A DNA stretch of 10,336 nt from Alphaproteobacteria bacterium (lineage in GTDB: Bacteria; Pseudomonadota; Alphaproteobacteria; Micropepsales; Micropepsaceae). The DNA is taken from NCBI GenBank assembly GCA_017307315.1, contig JAFKFF010000298.1, positions 1 to 10,336 on the forward strand, read 5' to 3'. The notes beneath the pieces are model-generated. The model had not been told where the DNA came from. It worked only from the letters and a program-made list of their open reading frames with translations, and made no database searches. Below, piece by piece: positions 6,000 to 10,336 of the stretch (within the stretch, counting starts at the first letter, position 1; every line of letters begins with the position of its first letter). The position numbers were made by a program, and so were the translations under genes.

Positions 6000-6467
6000 A
6001 TGACGGAAGAAAATCATTTCCTGCGCCAGGCGCTCGAGCTGGCTTATGCCAATGTCGAGAAAGGCGGACGCCCGTTCGGCGCGGTTGTCGTCAAGGATGG
6101 CGCGGTCGTCGCGACCGGTGTGAATGAAATTCTGAGCACCAACGATCCCACCGCGCACGCCGAATTGTCGGCATTGCGCGCCGCCAGCCGCAAGCTCGGC
6201 ACCGCCGACCTGGCGGGCTGCGCGGTCTATGCCAGCGGCCACCCCTGCCCGATGTGCCTGGCGGCGATGCGGCTCGCCGGCATCGGCGCGGTCACCTATG
6301 CCTATTCCAACGACCAGGGCGCGCCGTTCGGCCTGTCGACGGCGGCGCTCTATGCGGAGCTGGCCAGGCCTTTCGCGGACCAGGCGATGACGATCCGGCA
6401 CAGCCCGGTCCGGCTGGCGGCCCGTCCCGATCTTTATGCCGCGTGGAAAACGCGCGCGGGCGGTTAA
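6000..6467 (+). CDS. Zinc-dependent nucleoside/guanine deaminase (CDA superfamily)
   Basis: The gene encodes 155 residues of a cytosolic cytidine-deaminase-fold enzyme. The zinc site is readable: HAE at 53-55 (ligand His53, proton shuttle Glu55) and PCPMC at 82-86 (ligands Cys83 and Cys86). The segments GGRPFGAVVV (22-31) and NEILSTNDPTAHAE (42-55), and the end part with SNDQGAPFGLS, resemble guanine deaminase (GuaD-like) and related nucleoside deaminases more than TadA. The likely reaction is hydrolytic deamination of guanine or a related purine. One oddity is that the residue before PCPMC is His81, where most relatives have Glu. An excellent ribosome binding site (GAGAGGAGG, 5982-5990) decides the start. 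It follows the ankyrin gene in the same direction. Its exact substrate cannot be read from the sequence. Confidence 0.85.
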   Translation: MTEENHFLRQALELAYANVEKGGRPFGAVVVKDGAVVATGVNEILSTNDPTAHAELSALRAASRKLGTADLAGCAVYASGHPCPMCLAAMRLAGIGAVTYAYSNDQGAPFGLSTAALYAELARPFADQAMTIRHSPVRLAARPDLYAAWKTRAGG

Positions 6468-6551
6468 GGCCCGGAGCGTTCGCGCCGAAACATGCGCCGC
6501 TTCACCAGCACCAGGCCTGGCTCTGGCGGAATGCCGGGCGCCAAGAACGCG

Positions 6552-6968
6552 TTATCGCGCGTCCGGCCGCGCCTCGATCATCTTCCAACCGTTGCCCGAT
6601 GGATCGCGGAAACTGGCATCGACGGCGCCATAACGCTCTTGCGGCTCTTGCGTGAATTCCACACCCAGCGCGGCATACCGCTGATGCGCGGCGCGGCAAT
6701 CTTCCACCACAAGCACCAATGGCGGCATGGCGCCTTTGGCCACGATTTCCTGCACCGTCCGGGCCGTCGCCACATCGAGAGCCGGCGCTTGCGGCTTGAA
6801 CAGGCCCAGTTGAAAAGAGGCTTGTTTGGGATGCTGCACGGTCAGCCAGCGATAGTCGCCGTTGCGCACATCGGTATGGATCTTGAACCCAAGCTTCCCG
6901 ACATAGAATTCGACGGCCTCGTCCTGATCGCGCACATACAGGCCGACAACTCCGATACCTTCACTCAT
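6552..6968 (-). CDS. VOC-family (glyoxalase/bleomycin-resistance-like) protein
   Basis: The gene encodes 138 residues, a single two-module VOC domain. The N-terminal module begins with GVVGLYVRDQDEAVEFYVGK and LGFKIHTD; the second begins near PPLVLVVEDCRAAHQRY and ends with FRDPSGNGWKMIE. The final Glu is a usual metal-ligand position, but the first-strand position that often carries His is not His here, so metal binding is uncertain. Proteins of this subgroup are often annotated as glyoxalase without a known substrate. Its ATG overlaps the stop of the AraC gene by four bases (6965-6968), a clear sign of coupled translation, so the regulator and this protein probably act together. It ends tail to tail with the deaminase gene, 84 bases apart. 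Confidence 0.83.
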   Translation of the reverse strand: MSEGIGVVGLYVRDQDEAVEFYVGKLGFKIHTDVRNGDYRWLTVQHPKQASFQLGLFKPQAPALDVATARTVQEIVAKGAMPPLVLVVEDCRAAHQRYAALGVEFTQEPQERYGAVDASFRDPSGNGWKMIEARPDAR

Positions 6969-7474
6969 GGGACCTCCGTTTTTCCGGTCCTGTCCTTAGA
7001 GCCCCGCTCTCGCCGGCGCTTCTCCGAAACTGCGGTCTTGAGATGGGGGCGCCTGGCCGCGCTGACGAAACAGGGCGGAACCTTTTCGGCCTGCCGTGGG
7101 ACCGATTTTTCCTTGGCCCGCAATTCACTGGGACTGGCGCTCAGCACATCGCGAAAAGTCCGCCCGAACGTGCCCAGACTGTCCCATCCGGTCTGGAAGG
7201 CGATGTCGATGATGGGAATATTCGTGTCCCGCAGCAGCGCCGTTGCCCGCTCGAGCCTGCGCGTCAGCAGATAACGATGTGGCGGAAGACCGAACGCGGC
7301 CTTGAACGATTTCGCGAAATGGGTTTTCGAAACGCCGCTGATGTCGGCGAGCCGGGCCACCGGCCAGGCTTCGTCCGACGCGGCATCCATCCGGTCCTTC
7401 GCCCGCAGCAGGCGGCGAAGAAGCTTGGGATCCTGGCCTTTGGCCGCCCCCTTCTTTTTTCGCCGGCCCGCCAT
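6965..7474 (-). CDS. AraC-family transcriptional regulator without sensor domain
   Basis: The gene encodes 169 residues. After a very basic start (MAGRRKKKGAAKG) comes a complete AraC DNA-binding domain at about 18-125. The first helix-turn-helix lies around VARLADISGVSKTHFAKSF, and the second carries the family signature DIAFQTGWDSLGTFGRTFRD with SPSELR at its end. No N-terminal ligand-binding domain is present. About 45 further residues, rich in Lys and Arg (AVSEKRRRERGSKDRTGK), follow the domain. It probably regulates its own operon and may be constitutively active or modulated by a partner, perhaps the VOC protein whose start overlaps its stop. It begins 3 bases after the RcnB-like stop. 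A broken homolog of its first 45 codons lies at 4283-4404. Confidence 0.85.
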   Translation of the reverse strand: MAGRRKKKGAAKGQDPKLLRRLLRAKDRMDAASDEAWPVARLADISGVSKTHFAKSFKAAFGLPPHRYLLTRRLERATALLRDTNIPIIDIAFQTGWDSLGTFGRTFRDVLSASPSELRAKEKSVPRQAEKVPPCFVSAARRPHLKTAVSEKRRRERGSKDRTGKTEVP

Positions 7475-7477
7475 CGT

Positions 7478-7945
7478 TCAGTAGAAGACGTCCGGGATCA
7501 CATCCTCGATCCGGCGCGTGCGCATATTCACCAGCACCAGATCGGACCCGTAGCGCACCCAGCGACGACCCGGCGGCGGGCGGTCGATGCCCAGGCCGCG
7601 CCAATCGTCGAAGAAATAGGTCGCGCCCAGGAAGATGCCGGGAAGAAATGCCCCCACCGCCCAGCGGCGATAGGCATAACCCGGCGGATAGCGAAACGCC
7701 GGTCCCTGCCGGCGGAAATAGGAACGGCCGCGCCAGGAGAATTGTGGCCGCGGCGGCGGACGCATCCCCGGACGTCCCGGCCTGTTGTCGCCCGGACGGC
7801 CGGGCCCGGGACCTGGACGATTGCCGGGACCGCCCGGTCTGCCGGGCCGGTTGTCGAGGCGATCATTCCTGTTGGGTTGCGCCAGCGCGAACGAAGGGAG
7901 CAACAGAGAAACACCCGCACCGAAAAGAAAATCGCGACGCTTCAT
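7478..7945 (-). CDS. RcnB-like exported protein with Pro/Gly/Arg-rich linker
   Basis: The gene encodes 155 residues. The N-terminus MKRRDFLFGAGVSLLLPSFA followed by LAQ looks like a signal peptide of the twin-arginine type, with cleavage probably near residue 22. Residues 25-68 are a low-complexity linker built from NRPGRPGG-like units. Residues 70-155 fit the RcnB family: PPGYAYRRWAVGAFLP, a Tyr/Phe-rich FFDDW segment, PPPGRRWVRYGSDLVLV and a short end with IEDVI. RcnB in E. coli is a periplasmic protein needed for nickel/cobalt homeostasis; many RcnB-domain proteins have no tested role. This one contains no histidine at all, so direct metal binding is doubtful. A GGAGAG before the ATG supports the start. 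It is the first gene of the RcnB-like / AraC / VOC operon. Confidence 0.78.
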   Translation of the reverse strand: MKRRDFLFGAGVSLLLPSFALAQPNRNDRLDNRPGRPGGPGNRPGPGPGRPGDNRPGRPGMRPPPRPQFSWRGRSYFRRQGPAFRYPPGYAYRRWAVGAFLPGIFLGATYFFDDWRGLGIDRPPPGRRWVRYGSDLVLVNMRTRRIEDVIPDVFY

Positions 7946-7978
7946 TCCACTCTCCGAATTGGGATTTCAGATTCCGCA

Positions 7979-8010
7979 GGAACAGGAAAGCGACGCGGCG
8001 ATACTGTTCC
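7979..8010. promoter_or_regulatory. Inverted repeat upstream of the RcnB-like operon
   Basis: GGAACAG (7979-7985) and CTGTTCC (8004-8010) are perfect 7-base arms separated by 18 bases. They lie about 34 to 65 bases before the RcnB-like start and after the carbonic anhydrase stop on the same strand. No T-run is present, so an operator for a dimeric regulator (possibly the AraC protein of the operon) is more likely than a terminator. The site is a guess from symmetry and position only. Confidence 0.3.
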
Positions 8011-8109
8011 CGCGCTCAGCGGCGGTCAACCAACCGAAGATGCATGCTAGCGCGCCGCGATGTTACCCGCGGTCACCGGCTCGGGAAAAATGGTTTGCAT
8101 TTGCGCCGC

Positions 8110-8712
8110 TCAGGGCGCGCGCGGCGCCCTGACGGTCACGTCCAGATCGTTCACCAGGCCCGTCGCCAGCGAATAGACCCAGCCATGCACCGACAATTGC
8201 TGGCCCCGCGCCCAAGCGTCCATCACGAAGACGTCGGACGCCACGTTGCGCACCTGGCGCATCACGTTCAACTCGCACAGCCGGTCGCCGCGCTTGTGCG
8301 GATCGGCGATCGCCGCCAGCTCCGCGCGATGTTCTTCCGCCACTTCGCGGATGGGATGCAGCCAATGATCGATCAAGCCGCGGCGCTGGCCATCCACCGC
8401 CGCCTTGATGCCGCCGCAACCATAATGACCGACCACGATGACGTGGCGGACCTTGAGCACGTCGACGGCGAATTGCAGCACCGACAGATAATTGGCGTCC
8501 TGAGGCGGGGCGAGATTGGCGACATTGCGATGAACGAAAACCTCGCCCGGCGCCAGATCGACGATTTCGTTGGCGGGCACGCGGCTGTCGGAACAACCGA
8601 TCCAGAGATATTGCGGGCTCTGCTGGTTCTCCAGCCGTTTGAAGAAATCCGGATCCTTCGCGACCATGCGGTCGGCCCAGGCGCGATTGTTGGCTTTCAG
8701 GTCGTTCAGCAT
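8110..8712 (-). CDS. can: Beta-class carbonic anhydrase
   Basis: The gene encodes 200 residues of a zinc enzyme that interconverts carbon dioxide and bicarbonate in the cytoplasm. The family residues are all readable: CSDSR at 40-44 gives zinc ligand Cys40 and the Asp42-Arg44 dyad, and HYGCGG at 96-101 gives ligands His96 and Cys99. The segments GEVFVHRNVANL (56-67) and SVLQFAVDVLKVRHVIVVGH (77-96) are also typical. The length is close to that of E. coli Can. The short N-terminus starts directly at the family's first helix, so the ATG is well supported, with a weak AGAAG ahead of it. It follows the MaoC gene by 31 bases on the same strand and is probably the last gene of that transcript. Confidence 0.93.
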   Translation of the reverse strand: MLNDLKANNRAWADRMVAKDPDFFKRLENQQSPQYLWIGCSDSRVPANEIVDLAPGEVFVHRNVANLAPPQDANYLSVLQFAVDVLKVRHVIVVGHYGCGGIKAAVDGQRRGLIDHWLHPIREVAEEHRAELAAIADPHKRGDRLCELNVMRQVRNVASDVFVMDAWARGQQLSVHGWVYSLATGLVNDLDVTVRAPRAP

Positions 8713-8743
8713 GGGGCTTCTCTATCGGAAGCGGCCGGGACGG

Positions 8744-9202
8744 TCAAAAGCCGTATTCGGGGCGGCGCCAGACCAGGAGCTTGACGGTCAGGCGCTGAAG
8801 CACCTCGCCATTCTGGTTCTTGGTTTCACTTTTCAACGTGGCGAAGCCGCGCTCGGGCCGCGACTTGGACGGCGCCACCTCGGTGATCTCGCTTTCCACA
8901 TGCAGGACATCGCCGGGCCGCGTGGGCATGGGCCAGGCGATCTCGCCGCCCGCGCCGATCATCCCGCCCGCGATGGGTGGGCCGCTTTCGATCTGAAGCC
9001 GCATGGTGACGGCGGCGGTGTGCCAGCCCGATGCCGCCAGGCCGCAGAAGAAACTGTCCTGCGCCGCCGCGTCGTCGGTGTGGAAGGGTTGCGGATCATA
9101 GTCGCGTGCGAACGACTTGATCGCATCGGCGGTCATCGCATAGCTGCCGGTGACGAAGCGCTGCCCGACGAAAATGTCTTCCAGATAAAGTTTGTCGCTC
9201 AC
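8744..9202 (-). CDS. MaoC-like (R)-specific enoyl hydratase-family protein
   Basis: The gene encodes 152 residues forming a single hot-dog fold of the MaoC dehydratase family. The catalytic hydratase motif is present as ARDYDPQPFHTD at 32-43 (Asp36 and His41), followed by GLAASGWHTAAVTMRL, which forms the active-site helix region. Further family marks are PTRPGDVLHVESEI (93-106) and a final strand with VLQRLTVKLLVWRR. Such proteins hydrate (R)-specific enoyl-CoA substrates or related thioesters; the actual substrate is unknown. The start is GTG at 9202, supported by GGGAGG (9214-9209 on this strand) 6 bases upstream and by the family N-terminus. That ribosome binding site partly overlaps a strong hairpin in the 48-base gap after the WrbA gene. 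Confidence 0.87.
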   Translation of the reverse strand: MSDKLYLEDIFVGQRFVTGSYAMTADAIKSFARDYDPQPFHTDDAAAQDSFFCGLAASGWHTAAVTMRLQIESGPPIAGGMIGAGGEIAWPMPTRPGDVLHVESEITEVAPSKSRPERGFATLKSETKNQNGEVLQRLTVKLLVWRRPEYGF

Positions 9203-9212
9203 AAGGGACCTC

Positions 9213-9240
9213 CCGCGGGGGTCGATGGAAACCCCCGCGG
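9213..9240. repeat. Perfect 10-base-pair GC-rich hairpin before maoC-like gene
   Basis: CCGCGGGGGT (9213-9222) and ACCCCCGCGG (9231-9240) are exactly complementary, with an 8-base loop. In the - strand transcript the hairpin lies between the WrbA stop and the MaoC-like GTG. Its 3' arm ends inside the GGGAGG Shine-Dalgarno sequence. No U-run follows, so it may tune translation or protect an RNA end rather than end transcription. Confidence 0.6.
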
Positions 9241-9250
9241 CGATCCGCGG

Positions 9251-9865
9251 TCAACCGTTGAGGGCGCGCAAGGCCCCGGCGACCTTTGCAATCCTGCGGC
9301 CCTGGAAGCGCGCGACATCCAATTCCTCCGGCGTCGGGCCGGACGGCGGATTGCCGGAGACCACGCTGGGGCCATAGGGCGTGCCCGCGCCTTTGAACAT
9401 GGCGCCGTCGGCAAAGCCGGTGGGCACGATGATCAACCCCAGATGCGCCATCGGATTGAACATGGAGATGATGGTGGATTCATTGCCGCCATGGGGCGTC
9501 GCCGAGCCGGTGAAGGCCGCGCCCGCCTTGCCGTTCAAGGCGCCTTTCACCCACAGGCCGCCCAGCCCGTCGATATAGGCTTTCAGTTCCGAGGAGACCG
9601 AACCGAAACGGGTGGGGGTGCCGAAGACGATACCATCGGCCCAGACCGCGTCTTCCGCCGTGGGCGCGGGATAGCGCGCATTCATGGCTTCGGCGCTTTC
9701 CTTCCAGCCCGGCACCGAACTCATGATGTCATGGCCGATAAGTTCGCGGGCACGGCGCAGGCGCACTTCGGCGCCTTCGGCCTCCGCGCCTTCGGCCACG
9801 GCCCGGGCCAGGGCCTCGATGGTGCCGGTGCGGGAATAGAAAGGAATGAAGATTTTCGCGGCCAT
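9251..9865 (-). CDS. wrbA: WrbA-type flavodoxin-like NAD(P)H:quinone oxidoreductase
   Basis: The gene encodes 204 residues, the usual WrbA length. The FMN phosphate-binding loop is FYSRTGTIEALARAVAEG at 9-26. The second flavin loop is GTPTRFGSVSSELKAYID at 82-99, and TGSATPHGGNESTI at 119-132 is the third cofactor contact region and is highly typical of WrbA. Family members are cytosolic FMN enzymes that reduce quinones by two electrons, avoiding semiquinone radicals. The ATG at 9865 is supported by GGGAGG a few bases upstream and by the conserved first strand; an in-frame TTG at 9895 would add ten residues of no family value. It heads the WrbA / MaoC / carbonic anhydrase unit and is divergent from a LysR gene, which is its likely regulator. 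Confidence 0.9.
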   Translation of the reverse strand: MAAKIFIPFYSRTGTIEALARAVAEGAEAEGAEVRLRRARELIGHDIMSSVPGWKESAEAMNARYPAPTAEDAVWADGIVFGTPTRFGSVSSELKAYIDGLGGLWVKGALNGKAGAAFTGSATPHGGNESTIISMFNPMAHLGLIIVPTGFADGAMFKGAGTPYGPSVVSGNPPSGPTPEELDVARFQGRRIAKVAGALRALNG

Positions 9866-9929
9866 GAGGCCCTCCCGGAATGTTTGCGACTGCAATATGG
9901 GTGGCCTGCTTCATTCTGAAAATTGGCAT

Positions 9930-9961
9930 AATATTGAATATTGTGTTCTGATATTCAGAAC
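9930..9961. promoter_or_regulatory. Nested palindromes, probable LysR operator
   Basis: TGAATAT (9935-9941) and ATATTCA (9951-9957) form a perfect inverted repeat with a 9-base spacer, including the T-N11-A pattern of LysR-type sites. A second palindrome, GTTCTGATATTCAGAAC (9945-9961), overlaps it and ends at the base before the LysR ATG. A tandem AATATTG AATATTG lies at 9930-9943. The site is in the 96-base gap between the divergent wrbA-like and LysR genes, where such regulators usually bind to control both. Confidence 0.6.
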
Positions 9962-10336
9962 ATGGACCCTAAAGCCCCTTCCCTGGACCAGATTGCCGTC
10001 TTCTTGGCGATCGTGGAGACCGGAAGCTTTGCCGCCGCCGCCCGCAAGCTGGGCCGCGCCACGTCGGCGGTGAGCTATGCCATCGCCAATCTCGAGAACC
10101 AGCTGGGGCTCGAACTCTTCCTGCGCGCGGGCGCCGCCAAGCCCCGGCTCACGGACGCGGGGCGGGCGATCCTTTCGGACAGCCGCGGCATCGCCATGGC
10201 GCTGGACGGCCTGATCGCCAAGGCGCGCGGTCTGACGCAAGGGCTGGAGGCCGAGGTCAGTCTGGTGGTGGATGTGATGTTGCCCGCCAAGCTGGTGGTC
10301 AAAGCGCTGGAGGAATTCCGCCACACCTTCCCCACC
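9962..10336 (+). CDS. LysR-family transcriptional regulator, 5' part
   Basis: The frame runs 125 codons to the window edge without a stop, so the effector domain is mostly outside. Residues 8-66 form the LysR winged helix-turn-helix: LDQIAVFLAIVETGSFAAAA, then RKLGRATSAVSYAIANLENQ (recognition helix) and LGLELFLR, then PRLTDAGRAIL. The linker helix follows, with the start of the effector domain at VSLVVDVMLP. The ATG at 9962 begins at the normal distance before the HTH. No Shine-Dalgarno sequence is seen, because the bases before the ATG are the palindrome GTTCTGATATTCAGAAC, so binding there should directly block this gene's own expression. By the usual LysR arrangement it likely controls the divergent WrbA-type gene as well. 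Confidence 0.88.
   Translation, partial: MDPKAPSLDQIAVFLAIVETGSFAAAARKLGRATSAVSYAIANLENQLGLELFLRAGAAKPRLTDAGRAILSDSRGIAMALDGLIAKARGLTQGLEAEVSLVVDVMLPAKLVVKALEEFRHTFPT

Noticed and set aside
6511..6520. Palindrome CCAGGCCTGG between the convergent deaminase and VOC genes as a terminator
   Set aside because: The arms are short with no loop, and no T-run follows on either strand.
7802..7860. GC-rich repeats in the RcnB-like gene as a DNA-level repeat array
   Set aside because: They encode Pro-Gly-Arg units of the protein linker in frame, with varied spacing; no regular DNA repeat or spacer pattern as in CRISPR is present.
7043..8784. Long + strand open frames opposite the AraC, RcnB-like and carbonic anhydrase genes
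   Set aside because: The translations are Arg/Pro/Ala-rich without domains, while the - strand genes have complete signatures and operon-like spacing.
8570..9919. Open frame of 449 codons on the + strand
   Set aside because: It lies antisense to the MaoC-like, WrbA-type and carbonic anhydrase genes, which have clear active-site motifs. The long frame is a by-product of GC-rich codon use and its protein shows no family pattern.

Overview
The window looks like chromosomal DNA of a GC-rich Proteobacterium, most likely an alphaproteobacterium. This rests on strong G/C at third codon positions, on the gene families present (a bigR-type hydrogen sulfide cluster, RcnB-like, WrbA, MaoC and beta carbonic anhydrase genes) and on the absence of long AT-rich stretches. 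No rRNA, tRNA, CRISPR array, transposase or integrase was seen, and the genus cannot be fixed by eye.

Region A (1-3188, + strand) is one tight operon for sulfide and persulfide handling. It holds the 3' end of an ETHE1/Blh-type metallo-beta-lactamase-fold persulfide dioxygenase, a pair of small YeeE/YedE-type sulfur transporters (pmpA/pmpB-like), a stand-alone DUF442 phosphatase-like sulfurtransferase, a TauE/SafE anion exporter, and a membrane-anchored TlpA-type thioredoxin with an Lgt-like N-terminus. The set resembles the BigR-regulated operons of Xylella and Agrobacterium. The likely logic is uptake or handling of sulfur species, oxidation of persulfide to sulfite, export of sulfite, and thiol redox care in the periplasm. 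The operon continues to the left of the window.

Region B (3189-4404) is a 534-base gene-poor stretch with strong hairpins, then a glyoxalase-superfamily gene, then a frameshifted and truncated N-terminal remnant of an AraC regulator. The remnant is homologous to the intact AraC gene at 6965-7474 and lies just 3' of the next gene. It probably marks the right edge of an inserted or rearranged segment that carries the sulfur operon.

Region C (4409-6467) has a second TauE/SafE permease (- strand), divergent from a two-gene + strand unit: an exported ankyrin-repeat protein followed by a zinc nucleoside/guanine deaminase.

Region D (6552-7945, - strand) is a compact RcnB-like / AraC / VOC operon with a 3-base gap and a 4-base overlap between genes. 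Region E (8110-9865, - strand) is a probable WrbA-type quinone reductase / MaoC hydratase / beta carbonic anhydrase unit. It is divergent from a LysR regulator (9962 to the window end). The space between them carries nested palindromes ending at the LysR start codon.
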